From Brachypodium distachyon (Eukaryota > Streptophyta > Magnoliopsida > Poales > Poaceae), in contig NC_016131.3 of the NCBI RefSeq assembly GCF_000005505.3, positions 24,171,001 to 24,235,000 on the forward strand: a stretch of DNA of 64,000 nt, given 5' to 3'. The number at the start of each line of letters is the position of its first letter. Position 1 is the first letter of the stretch. The position numbers and the translations under genes were made by a program. Below are positions 1 to 10,800 of the stretch, in pieces. The notes beneath the pieces were generated by a model that did not search any database, was not told where the DNA came from, and was given only the letters and a program-made list of their open reading frames with translations.

Positions 1-2
1 GA

Positions 3-239
3 TTTACACCATCGGATTATTCGACGAAAAAGAAGAAGGTGGCCGTTCATTCCGACAGTGAAGATGAGGAAGCTACAGAGGAAGCTACTTTCAGCTCAAG
101 GAGACGGACGAGGGGCATCTCTGAAGAAGAGCAAGAAGGAGAGGAAGAGGAAGAGGTACATGAAGATGATGAAGACACGGAACCACCCCGACGGAGGAAG
201 AAGTTGGCTTCGAAGAGAGGAAGAGGGTCTAGGAAGTAG
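3..239 (+). CDS. C-terminal end of an acidic/basic low-complexity protein, 5' part outside window
   Basis: An open frame enters from the left edge and stops at 237-239, giving about 78 residues. It begins with a lysine cluster (KKKK) that looks like a nuclear localisation signal. A long Glu/Asp-rich stretch with SDSEDEE follows, and it ends in a basic RRRKK...RGRGSRK tail. No domain is recognised in the visible part. It lies 5' of the 127-bp repeat array and on the opposite strand to the Mutator-like transposase, so it may be a second gene of the same or a neighbouring transposon; in grasses, plant-mobile-domain proteins with such tails often travel in MULEs. That assignment is inference from context only. 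Confidence 0.4.
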   Translation, partial: FTPSDYSTKKKKVAVHSDSEDEEATEEATFSSRRRTRGISEEEQEGEEEEEVHEDDEDTEPPRRRKKLASKRGRGSRK

Positions 240-387
240 ATGTGTTTTTACATAACTGTCATGCTTCTCGTTGGTGCTACTTGTTGAACTATTATAACTC
301 TATTTTGTGTGCTCTCAGACTAGTTGAATATAAGTCTACTTTTGTTGCTCTGGTGCTAAGCTAGTAGAGCTGTGCATGTGAACGATG

Positions 388-475
388 AACTGTGTATTAC
401 AGCTGTTATGTGAATTGTGAACTGTGTATTACAGATGTTAATGTGAACTGTGTATTACGGCTATTAGAACTGTTA
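388..475 (+). repeat. Short tandem repeat around GAACTGTGTATTAC
   Basis: The motif GAACTGTGTATTAC occurs three times with spacings of about 27-34 bp between the end of the acidic open frame and the 127-bp array. It looks like decayed transposon sequence. No coding role is seen. Confidence 0.55.
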
Positions 476-499
476 TGCTAGAACTGTTCTGTGTAAAAT

Positions 500-1715
500 T
501 AATAGGTATGGCGCCCAAGCACTGGGCGCTAACAGGGAGCTGTAGCGCCAAAGCCCTGGGTGCTACACACTGACTTGGAGAAATTTCGGCCCCAAAACGC
601 TACTGGAGCCTTCTGTTGCCTAAAATTAATATGTATAGCGCCCAGGCTCCAGGCGCTAACGTGGATGTGTAGCGCCCGCTCGCTTGGCGCTACACACTGA
701 CTTGGAGAAATTTCGGCCCCAAAACGCTATTGGAGCATTATGTTGCCTAAAATTAATATGTATAGCGCCCAAGCTCCAGGCGCTAACATGGAGGTGTAGC
801 GCCCGCTCCTTTGGCGCTACAAACTGAGTTGGAGAAATTTCGGCCCCAAAACGCTACTGGAGCCTTCTGTTGCCTAAAATTAATAGTTATAGCGCCCAGG
901 CTCCAGGCGCTAAAGTTGAGGTGTAGCACCCGTTCTCTTGGTGCTACACACTGACTTGGAGAAATTTCGACCCCAAAACGGTACTGAAACCTTCTGTTGT
1001 CTAAAATTAATAGGTATAGCGCCCAGTCTCCGGGCGCTATCATGGAGCTGTAGCGCCTGCTACCTTGGCGCTACACACTGACTTGGAGAAATTTTGGCCC
1101 CAAAACGCTACTGGAGCCTTCTGTTGCCTAAAATTAATAGTTATAGCGCCCGGGCTCCATGCGCTAAAGTTGAGGTGTAGCGCCCGCTCCTTTGGCGCTA
1201 CAAACTGACTTGGAGAAATTTCAGCCCCAAAACGCTACTGGAGCTTTCTGTTGCCTAAAATTAATAGTTATAGCGCCCAGGCTCCAGGCGCTAAAGTTGA
1301 GGTGTAGCGCCCGCTCTCTTGGCGCTACACACTGACTTGGAGAAATTTCGGCCCCAAAACAGTACTGGAACCTTCTGTTGCCTAAAATTAATAGGTATAG
1401 CGCCCAGTCTCCAGGCGCTATCATGGAGCTGTAGCGCCCGCTACCTTGGCGCTACACACTGACTTGGAGAAATTTCGGCCCCAAAACGGTATTGGAGCCT
1501 TCTGTTGCCTAACATTAATAGGTATAGCGCCCAGTCTCCAGGCGCTATCATGGAGCTGTAGCGCCCGCTACCTTGGCGCTACACACTGACTTGGAGAAAT
1601 TTCGGCCCCAAAACGGTACTGGACCCTTCTGTTGCCTAAAATTAATAGGTATAGCGCCCAGGCTCCAGGCGCTAACATGGATGTGTAGCGCCCGCTCTCT
1701 TGGCGCTACACGCTG
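500..1715 (+). repeat. 127-bp minisatellite with two TAGCGCC palindromes per unit
   Basis: The marker TGACTTGGAG (with small variants) recurs at about 571, 698, 825, 952, 1079, 1206, 1333, 1460 and 1587, an invariant 127-bp step. Each unit holds two imperfect palindromes. One has the form ATAGCGCCC-(AGGCTCC)-AGGCGCTA and the other GTAGCGCCC-(GCTCTCTT)-GGCGCTAC. They are joined by a conserved spacer, GAAATTTCGGCCCCAAAACG, and a stretch around CCTAAAATTAATA. Substitutions accumulate, often in both arms of a palindrome, but no indel has changed the period. The array lies 3' of the minus-strand MULE transposase. Related palindromes recur at the other side of that gene near 5540-5705. Confidence 0.92.
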
Positions 1716-2161
1716 ACCTAGGCAAATTCCAACAAACAGTTGTTGGAATACAAACAGCTGTTGCAAATTCAAACAAACAACTGTGATGCAACAGACATAT
1801 TGATATACATAACAATACATATAAAATGTTCACACTCGGAATCTAAAATGTCCTGAATCAATGGTGCATCACAACTCATAGTTCAATGCAGATTACAAAT
1901 TCTAATTCGTAGTTCATAGTTCAATACATATTACAACTGTTGATTCAGGAAAAAGGTGTAAATTGCACGGACAAGAGTCTATTGGGTCGAACAAGTGCCC
2001 TTTCCCTTCCTCTCCCTCTCCTTCAGCTTTGCTTCGTCGTCGAGTGCCGTTGCGCGACTAGCATCACAAACCAGCTTCTCCTTCCATTCCTTCTCCTCCC
2101 TCTCCCTCTTCTTGGCAGCTTCTTTCTCAGCCCTTTCCCATGACTCAGTTAATTTCCTTAC
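1716..2161. other. Transposon non-coding sequence
   Basis: This stretch joins the minisatellite to the small minus-strand ORF. It is AT-rich up to about 1940, then pyrimidine-rich on the plus strand because it mirrors charged Glu/Lys codons on the minus strand. I see no intact gene. Confidence 0.5.
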
Positions 2162-2422
2162 TTATTCTTTCTTCCTAAGCTCAGCTTGTTGCTTCAACCA
2201 AGTTTCCCGGCTCCAACTGTACATGTGCGCCTCAAATCTCATTCGAGAATCCTCTTGAACTTCCTCACTGTGCTTCCTAATTCTTTCCTTCTCCCTCTCC
2301 CTTGCTTTCTGCTCTTTCACCTTCATCTCAGCTGCCTTCCACCACCCTGGCCTCTCACCCTTGTCCCCCTCCTCTTCATCGTCCCACTTAGGTGGCGCCT
2401 TCGGAGGTTGATTACCGGCCAT
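2162..2422 (-). CDS. Small Glu/Lys-rich ORF downstream of MULE transposase
   Basis: This minus-strand frame encodes 86 residues starting MAGNQPPKAPPKWDDEEE. It is dominated by a charged, probably helical segment (KVKEQKAREREKERIRKHSEE), followed by a Trp-containing SWSRETWLKQQAEL region. A good 3' splice site (TTTTGTAG) lies just before the ATG, so it may be a last exon of the transposase transcript or a separate accessory ORF. Joined to the donor at 2590 the frame does not continue, so I keep it separate. Function unknown. Confidence 0.4.
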   Translation of the reverse strand: MAGNQPPKAPPKWDDEEEGDKGERPGWWKAAEMKVKEQKAREREKERIRKHSEEVQEDSRMRFEAHMYSWSRETWLKQQAELRKKE

Positions 2423-2483
2423 ACCTACAAAATGTGCAACGTATATGTTAGTTTTGGTAATGTAGCATCATAATGTATATATT

Positions 2484-2593
2484 ATGGAAACAAATATGTA
2501 GTGGAATAAAGAAATTCTTGCGGAAACAAATATGTAGTCGAATAAAGAAATTCTTACGGAAACAAATATGGAATGGAATAAAGAAATTCTTAC
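2484..2593 (-). repeat. 36-bp tandem triplication carrying a splice-donor-like motif
   Basis: Three head-to-tail copies of a 36-bp unit contain AATAAAGAAATTCTTAC on the plus strand. On the minus strand each unit reads TTTCCGTAAGAAT (two copies exact, one with a single change), which resembles a plant 5' splice site. The copy at 2588-2597 overlaps the end of the transposase reading frame. Confidence 0.85.
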
Positions 2594-5010
2594 GGAAACG
2601 GTCCTGATAGGTATCCAATCATACCACCACCCCGGTTGACTGCTTGTTGCCTGAGAGCTTGAAATGTATGTCTCCCTCGTGTCCCTCTTTGTTGGCTACC
2701 AGTACCTCGTTGGCGACCTCTCCCTCGGGTACGTCCTGGTTGGCTAGAACCATCTCGTGTACTTTCTTGTTGCCTAACTCCTTGGCTAGGACCTTGTTGG
2801 CTAGAACCATTTCTTGTACTTCCTTGTTGGCTGCCACCAAGTTGGCTTGGAGCTTGCTGGGCAGTACCTTGTTGGCTGCCACCATGTTGGCTTGGAGCTT
2901 GCTCGGCAGTACCTTGTTGGCTGCCACCATGTTGGCTTGTGCTTGTCGCGTTCCTCTTCGATCGTTTTCTAGATTGCTGGCTGCTGCAATCTCTAGTGTT
3001 GTGTCCCTCCAAGTTGCAATCTCCACACCTTGATCTTTCAGAAGGCTCCTCGAATATATTGTTCCCCATTTCTCGGCGACTGCCACCACCCCATCCGTTC
3101 ATGTCACCCCTAAGACGCTTGGTTTTCCGTCTACCTCGTGAAACCATCTTCAACTCTAGATCAGGCCACATCTGAATTCCATGATACTCAGGCCACCGCG
3201 CTTGGTCAAAGTATGGGTGAAATCTACTTTCCCATGTCTTCCTCGTGGTATCGATCAAGTACTCGGACTCCCTCACGGTCAGCGGATTGTTAACATTGAC
3301 ATTTCTAAGTCGTGCCGCCGCCCGCAAATGTGAGCACGCGAGATGCAGCAACGATGGTCTCATGCACGAGCACTCAGATTTCGTTAACGAGACCTCGAAA
3401 CTCCTGCCTCCATGTTGCACACCATCGCTTGTGCTGCCTCCAGGCTCGTTTACTTGTTAATCATTTGATCGTTGTCAAAGCATACAAGCTTTAAAGTGTG
3501 CGCCTTCCGTGACTGATATGTCAACCAATGATCAACCTTAGGTGGGTATTTGAGAGGCCTATTACGCTTCTTCCACGTACCTAGAATCTGCTTGGCGGTT
3601 TCGTCTGAATATTTCAGAAAGTACTCATTCAGCTTATCGAAAGTGTATTGAGTAATTGTCGTAACGGGCTATGCACGGACCCCCTTCAGCACGTTATTGA
3701 AGCATTCCGCCATGTTACTTGTCATTTGACCGTACCGGCGGCCCCCTTCATCAAAAGCGCGTGCCCACTTCGATCTATCACCGAGGTGCCTAATCAGGAA
3801 TTCATGCCCCCCTGCGCTGAGGTCCCATGAAGCTAGCAGTGCGTTTATCAAGTTTGAGAAACGCCGATCAGAGTAAGCATTGCAAGATTCTTGAAGAAGG
3901 TCCGTCAATTCCTTGTTCCTACATGCTCTAAAGAAGTTGGCACAAAAATGCCGCATGCACCATCGATGGTGCAATCGAGCATGGCCAGGAATGTCAACCT
4001 CCACCGCGTTCAAAATTCCTTGATGGCGATCGGATATGACACATACTTCCCTTTGTGGCGGTCTAACTTTCGATCTAAGTAGACCCGTGAACCATGCCCA
4101 ATTATCGTTGTTCTCTGCTGAAACCAATGCAAAAGCTAAAGGCAACAACCGGCTGTTCGCATCACAACTTATTGCCGCCAACATTGTGCCCTTGAATTGG
4201 CCGGTCAAGAAGGTGCCATCCACGGATATCACCGGCCTGCAGTGCTAGAAAGCCTGTATGCACTGTTCAAAAGCCCAGAAAGCACGGCAAAAAATCCGCA
4301 CGGTTGCACCTTTGTAAGTCCTTGTTCGTTGGCCAAAAGGCTCGACCACGTGAATCATGCCCGGGTTTGTATGCACCATAGCATCCAACAACCTTGGGAG
4401 AAGGTTGTAGGCTTCCTCCCAGTCACCATACAACATCTTGAATGCGGCTTGCTTCGCCTTCCATGCCTTCCCATACTTCACCCGGTAATGGAAGAGAGTA
4501 TAGACAAGCTCCATGACCGACTTAATGGGCATTATTGGAAGTGACTTGATGGAATTAGAAAGCCTATAAGCGATGAATTCTGAGGTCAGCTGTCTATGAT
4601 CGTTCTTCACCATAGGTTCATCTATGTTCTTGCCATCGCACAAGTGAGTAGCACAACAACTCACGATGTACCATTCGGACCCTAATTTACGTGGCCTTGC
4701 ACGGACAATCCATGGACAACGATCTTCAGTACACTGAACCGTGTATCAAATCTTGTTGTTAGAGTGGACAACCTTGTACGGTCGATGGTGCTTGACGGAG
4801 AACTCCTTTATCCACATCTTAAATTCCAGCAATGTTCGGAACCTCAAATCAGCCTTAATGCCATACCGTCTTTGTGTCACATCCCGATGGGAACTTGGCC
4901 TAGGTTGGACTAAAATCGAACACCAAGTCTCACTCCTCCGTGTCCGCCTTTACATTGCCTCCCAAAAATGCCTCTTTGTCCACGTGATGAACATGAACAA
5001 TTCTTGCCAT
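2590..5010 (-). pseudogene. Mutator-like (MULE) transposase, decayed
   Basis: Minus-strand frames together give a full MULE transposase. The first possible start is ATG at 5008-5010 (MARIVHVHHVDKEAF). A DNA-binding region follows (RFRTLLEFKMWIKEFSV, then WIVRARPRKLGSEWYIV). The MULE catalytic domain has ISVDGTFLTGQFKG (first Asp), VISDRHQGILNAV (second Asp) and MAECFNNVLKGV (Glu). A SWIM zinc finger (CSCMRPSLLHLACSH), a CCHC knuckle (CGDCNLEGHNTRDC) and a Gln/Gly-rich tail with QHGGSQQGT repeats complete it. The gene is broken: in-frame stops lie at 4746-4748 (TGA), 4245-4247 (TAG, inside FWAFEQCIQAF*HCRPVIS) and 3669-3671 (TAG, after LKGVRA). A frameshift near 3445-3460 separates the DDE and SWIM parts. 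The 4900-4970 region has further stops. It cannot make a full transposase. Confidence 0.88.
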
Positions 5011-5533
5011 CTAGAATATAATTACAATGGAAAACATCCATCAACGTCTCTAAGATTGACTAATATCCAACAAGAAAAGTGCATGGCATTCAAATACTAG
5101 ACACCCTAAATACCATTCCATAATTACCTGCCAAACATTTTTGGGCCAAGTACATATACTAGGGTTTGCCCCAAATATATCCAACAAGAAAGTGCTACAT
5201 ATCCAAATACTAGACACCCTAAATACCATTCCATAATTCGGACCATACATTCTTGAGCAATTACAGAAACTAGGGTTTGCCCCAAATCCAACTCGAACCC
5301 TCAATGCACACAAATTTCTAGGGCAAAATGCGGAGGAAACAGAGGGGATCGGAGGAGAATACCTGGGGGGGGGGCAAATGCCACCGGAATCCACGGAGAT
5401 TGGGACCAATCGGGGAAGAGATTTGGAGGGAACCGCCGCCGCCGCCGCGGCAGCTCTATTCTAACGGGAGAGGCAAGGGCCGAACCTTCTGTGCGTGAGG
5501 CTCTGGCCCGAGCGGTTCGGCCGCTTTAGGGCG

Positions 5534-5705
5534 GGGGGTATAGCGTCTGGTTACGAGGCGCTAAACTATCACTATAGCGCCCGCGGAAGAGGCGCTATAG
5601 TGGCTAGCCGTGGGTCCCCAACGTGGCCACGCTGGCACCGGTGTAACGCCCGGTCACAGGGCGTTATAGTGCAGGTCTAACGCCCGGTATGCGGGCGCTA
5701 CAGCG
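5534..5705 (+). repeat. TAGCGCC-type palindromes on the 5' side of the MULE gene
   Basis: Four imperfect palindromes lie here: TAGCGTCTGG...GAGGCGCTA, TATAGCGCCC...GGCGCTATA, GTAACGCCC...GGGCGTTA and CTAACGCCC...GGGCGCTA. They match the core of the palindromes in the 127-bp array on the far side of the transposase, but without the regular spacer. I read them as the other subterminal repeat region of the same element. Exact element ends were not found. Confidence 0.7.
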
Positions 5706-5988
5706 AAGGGTCAATTTTGTGAAATAGTTTCGGCAGGAGTCCATTTTTCAAATTACTTTGTGTTTTGGGTCAATTTTGTCGAAATTCAGATCGATCAGTC
5801 ATCCGTTCCCACACTAGCACCATACCGCAAATTATTGGTTGACCAGGGAAGGCATGCATGGATCGATCAGAATCGAACGGTCACTCGGTGATAAGGAGGC
5901 TCCACTGCGTTACACTCTCGCTTCCTTTATTGTTCTAGTTCCTTGCATACTCTCTGGTTAGTGGTTACTAGTCTAGCGTGTGAATATT
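5706..5988. other. Likely transposon edge and flank
   Basis: The stretch holds two copies of GGGTCAATTTTGT about 60 bp apart, then ordinary AT-rich sequence. No gene is seen. Confidence 0.4.
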
Positions 5989-6121
5989 ATGGCGGGAAAG
6001 AAGCAACCGGGAGCTGGAGGAGAGGAGAGCTGGAGGAGAGGAGATGAACTGGATCAGCTGGAAGCTCTTGCTGTACAAAGTGGGCTCTACGTCATGGATT
6101 GGTGGGAGCGATACCTCTTCG
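5989..6121 (+). pseudogene. Broken copy of ssSPT exon 1
   Basis: The stretch from ATG at 6044 matches exon 1 of the complete ssSPT gene at 21862-21946. It starts ATGAACTGG, ends GATTGGTGGGAGCGATACCT, and is followed by the same splice-donor context (CTCTTCG|GTATCCTTCG). It is 78 nt long against 85 nt in the intact gene, a net loss of 7 nt before GLYVMDWWERYLF, so the conserved N-terminus (MNW) and that motif are in different frames. An alternative ATG at 5989 reads in frame into GLYVMDWWERYLF but with an unrelated Gly/Glu-rich N-terminus, and then stops at 6148-6150 if unspliced. I found no matching exon 2 or 3 before 7880. It is therefore an exon fragment or dead paralogue. Confidence 0.72.
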
Positions 6122-7879
6122 GTATCCTTCGATCTCCACCTCTTTAATTGCTTTTAATTATCGTATCACGTTGTCATGTCCCTTTTTGTTCTTTTTCTTT
6201 TCTTGAAACGTTTTCTAGGATTGAGTATCCTTTACGACACTCCCAATCATCATATTTTAATTTGTATCTTACGTAGTATTAAATACACATTTAGATACAG
6301 TTCCTCAAATGCTTTGTATTTTAGTGTTGTATCTAAATATGTTTTCATTTATTATGTTTTGTGAAAAAGCAATTATGAGTTTGTTGTGTTTAGCACTAAG
6401 AGTTGTATCTAGATTAAAATACCATGTCTTTTTTTTTTCATTAAATAAGATGCCACATCAGATTTTTACTTAGCTGTCATGCTTAAGATACGGCACTCTA
6501 TACTCCGTATGATCCTGAGAAAAGATTTAGTCTCACACGAACTCACATGCTTCTATTTTGAGGTGTCAACAATTAAAGATTCATGTGTAGTAGTACGTAC
6601 CAGCTTCGCAAATTTTAGTTATATTTATTGTATTTTCTTCCCATGAAAGACAGCCAACATACCGACCTATTTCTCTCTAGATCAGCTAGAAGAACATATT
6701 TGGATTTACTATTCTTTGGTGACTTCGCGCAAAAAATTAACCTCGTTTTTTACATTCCAGAGTTTCAATCACTTTCCTCCCTCTTTTTTTTCTGCTGAGA
6801 GAAGTCATTTTCCAGCTTTCTTGTTCTACCGCTCTGTATTTCTCTTCTCTTTGCCAAAAGTGAAGGAGAATGTGATCGCTTGGCCCTAGTTTCCAGCAGA
6901 CACGACAATTATGATTCTCGTATGGTCCATCTGTTACAACATTAGTCGACTGATGTGGAAGAGGTTTGACAAGTAAGCTCTTTTCTGCTTTCCAGAAGTG
7001 CGTTTTTGTGCCTTGGGCGCTGGTAGTAAATATATCATGACACAACGCTTGTATGCATCTTCCATTCTGTTTCAGCAATCTCATCAGGACGTAGCTTGGT
7101 ACAGGAAACTATTAAATCCATGGTAGGGTTGTCTTAAATCTATGTCCTGAAAAGACACCAAATATGAAGAAGCTTAAGCCATGGAAAGAGGGATATGATA
7201 GATAGATGAGTGCTATGTGAACAAGTCGGTTACTCTTAAAAAAAAGTGAACTAGTCGGTTGTCAGTTATAGATTGTATTACTGTATTGTCTTTTTGCCAA
7301 AATCGCATTGGTAGCGTGCATGTTTTCTGTTATGAACGCTTTTTCTAATGTCTGCAAAATTGTGAAAATAGACGGAGTCAAATTAAGATGGACTGAGCAA
7401 ATTATTTTGTAAAGTGAATGGAGAATTGTTTCTTTGGATGATCCAGATTCCGGAGAACGTAAAATATGGATACCACACTATATCAACATTTTTTTACATA
7501 TCTATAAAATAAAGTTGATCCCCACTATCTTCATTAACTCAATGTTTGCAAGTTTAACATATAAGGTATCCACATTATGCACATCATGAGCATGCAAATT
7601 GTCCACGTCACCATCCATATCATGTGTTAGACCATTACAAATTTATTTTGGTGTTTCTTTCGAATTTAATATTTTGATACCTAAATTTTCACTTTCACGT
7701 TGTATATAAATATAAATATTTTACCAAATACACATATTTTCACGATATGTGTGTCAATCTTTCTAAGATCTGCGATACACATATTTTGATGTTCGTGTAC
7801 ATCAAAATTACTCCTATCGTTGTTATGAACGCTGAATCGTTTTGCCCTACTATATTCATATTGTTTTTTTTGCATTCAA
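6122..7879. other. AT-rich intergenic sequence, no gene recognised
   Basis: Only short shadow frames occur. A 115-codon minus-strand open stretch at 6737-7084 (with CRVCWKLGPSDHILLHFWQR) resembles the zf-RVT region of plant non-LTR retrotransposons and could be a remnant, but that is weak. The expected left end of the CACTA element was not found here. Confidence 0.45.
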
Positions 7880-10800
7880 TCATATTATTACCATTTGTTC
7901 ATAACATCCTATCCAGATGTGCATACCCTCCGTAGTTGCTTTCTCGTTACCAGTACTTTTCCTCGCCCGTTTCCTCGTCTCGATCGTGCGTTCCGCCTCT
8001 TCGTCATCTGCGGCCGTCGTAGGATCATGGGAACCGTCATAGTCTTCTTGCGAAGTAACTCCGTCGACTCCCACGATGCTTCTCTTCCCTCTCCTTACGA
8101 CTACGCGGCTTTTATTTGACGGATCTTCTATGAAAAATACTTGCTTGCATTGGTTCGCAAATACTCATGGTTCTTGGGTTGCTGGGATTGCTTCGACGTT
8201 AATTTGGTCACGAGGGATCCCAGGTGGTAGCATCATGGTTGTGAATCTATGGCCATCAGGTTTCCCGTTCGTAGCCCATCTCACACGAAAAAGTGGGATC
8301 ATGGTGATGGAGTAGTCCAGGTCCCAGATCTCCTCAATCACTCCATAGAATGCTTTAGTCTTGGCTTGGCTATCAGTTGCAGTTTCGGAAACCAATACTA
8401 CACCGCTATTTTGATATTGACTTTTACAATCCTGAGATTTTGTGTAGTACGTGTACCCGTTAATAGCGTAGGCTTGCCATGTGGCGACGTGATAAGCTGG
8501 TTCGCGCGACAACCTTAGCACAGTCTTTTCGTTTTCATCTACTGGCTCCCTCTCATACCAATACTCCTTTAGCCACTCAGCGAAATGTTTACTGTGCTCT
8601 CTATGGATCCAAATTTGTCCTCTGGTAGGGTTGTTGTTTTGAAGCTCTTGCATGTGCATTTCCTGGTAAGGCCGGACCGCATCAATGTGTTGAAGCACCA
8701 CCAAATGTGTTCTGTTAAAGTCAGCTGCTCTCCTCTTTGAATGTACTTCGATATACTTCTGCCCAAAAAGTCCTTGGCCAGCTAGCTTACCCTTGTGCCT
8801 TGATTCCGGCACGCCTATTGCTTTCTGATCCGCCAGCCAATCTGTGCAGAACTCGACGCACTCTTCTACCAGGTAGCCTTGGAGGATGCTACCTTCAGGA
8901 CGCCCTCGGTTACGAACATAGCGCTTCAAAACCCTGTTGTATCGTTCGGCCCATACATGTTGTGCAAAAAAGATGGCCCTAGGCACAATATCTCGTCGAC
9001 GATATGGACCATTAAATGGACCATGACATCGAAGAATGTCGGAGGGAAGTACTTCTCAAATTCACACAATATCTGTACCATCATAGGTTGCAGTAAGAGA
9101 CAACGCTTCACGGTAATTGACTTTTGCGAGATCGTGTCAAAAAAGTCACAAAGCTTCATCACTGTCTCTCTTACCCCAGGCTCCATGGCGCCCCTGATTG
9201 CAACTAGGAGTAACTGCATGATAATCACACGGCAGTCATGAGACTTCATGCCAACTAGCTTGTGACTCTTCATGTCAACGAGCCGCTTGATGTTGGAGGA
9301 GTAGTTCGAAGGGACTTTGATGCCTCGAAAGCACTCGCACACTCTATGCAGCTCGTCCTTGCTCACAATCACGAAACCATTTTTGTCTTCCGGTGACTCT
9401 TCTTCTTCTACCCACAGTTCTTTCCTTATCTTCAAAATTTCCAAGTCTTTCCTTGCCTTCGGTCCGTCTTTCTTCTTGTCAGGGATGTTCATCAGCAATC
9501 CCAACACGCTGTCACATACATTTTTCTCAACGTGCATCACATCAACGTTGTGCCGGCATCGCAAGTGTGGCCAGTATGGCAGGCCCCAGAATACAGACCT
9601 CCTCTTCCACATGGAGGTGTCCGGGCCGTCCTTATCTTTGACATTTTCTGCTTTCCCAGGCCTAACCTCCAGATCCTTGACAATATCGTATATTTCAAAG
9701 CCAGACTTTTCCCTAGGTTTACCCTCGTCCTCTTCCTTTCCGTTGAAGCTCTCCGCATCAAGCCTCCACGGGTCTTTAGGGTGCAACCATCGTCGGTGTC
9801 CCATGTACACAATTTTGCGTGATGTGGGCAACATCTCCGATATTGTATTCTCCGCGCACTTTGTACATGCCTTGTACACTTTTGTGCACTGGCATGATGT
9901 ATTACCGTTTGCTGGGTAGTCATGCACACAAGTCAGCAACGCTGCTCTAAGGGTGAAGTACTCCTCCCTGCGAGCGTCCCAAACATTTCTACCTGTATTC
10001 CAAAGTTCAGCAAGCTCATCCTTCACTAGCTGAAGATAAACATTTAGGTCAGCTCCGGGTTGCTTTGGGCCTTGAATGAGCATTCACAGGTGGATGTACT
10101 TCTTCTTCATGATTAACCATGGAGGAAGGTTGTACACAAATATGATCACCGGCCATGTGCTGTGCGTGCTGCTCATGTTGCCGAATGGATTGATTCCGTC
10201 AGTGCTCAGCCCTAGCCTTAGTTTCCTGGGATCACTGGCAAAATCTGGGAATTCTGCGTCCAAGGTCCTCCATTGAGCCACATCGGCTGGGTGTTTGAGG
10301 ATCCCAGCTTCAGTATTGTCTGTACGGTACTCTCCATCTGCATCGTACATTTTCTCACTCGGATCGTGATAGACCAGTCTCACCGCATCCTTCAAGTTCT
10401 GAAACCAACGCTCAAATCGACTACCCATCGGAAGATACCAGACGATCTTCGCCGGCCGACCTTTACTCACTTCTTCCTCATCGACTTCGTCGTGATTGCC
10501 ATCTTTCTTCTTGTACCGTGAAGTACCACATATTGGGCATTTGTCCTTGTTTTTGTGCGGTCCCGTGTATACAATGTAGTCCAGTGGACATGCATGATAT
10601 TTCACAACGTGTAGTCCAAGCGGGCAGGTAATTTTCTTCGCCTCGTATGTGCTCTTAGGCAATTTGTTGCCCTCTGGAAAGACTGTAGCAAGGTAACTCA
10701 ACATCTCCGTGAAGCCCTTGTCAGAAAGCCCAGATTTTGCCTTTATCCTAAGAAGTTCAAGTGTCACTTCTAGGACATTATTGTTGATGCCAACATTGTC

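Noticed and set aside
500..1715. CRISPR-like array
   Set aside because: The organism is a plant. The unit is 127 bp with no short unique spacers, so this is a minisatellite.
5809..5830. CACTAGCACCATACC as left end of the CACTA element
   Set aside because: It shares only CACTAG with the right terminus, and no subterminal repeats follow.
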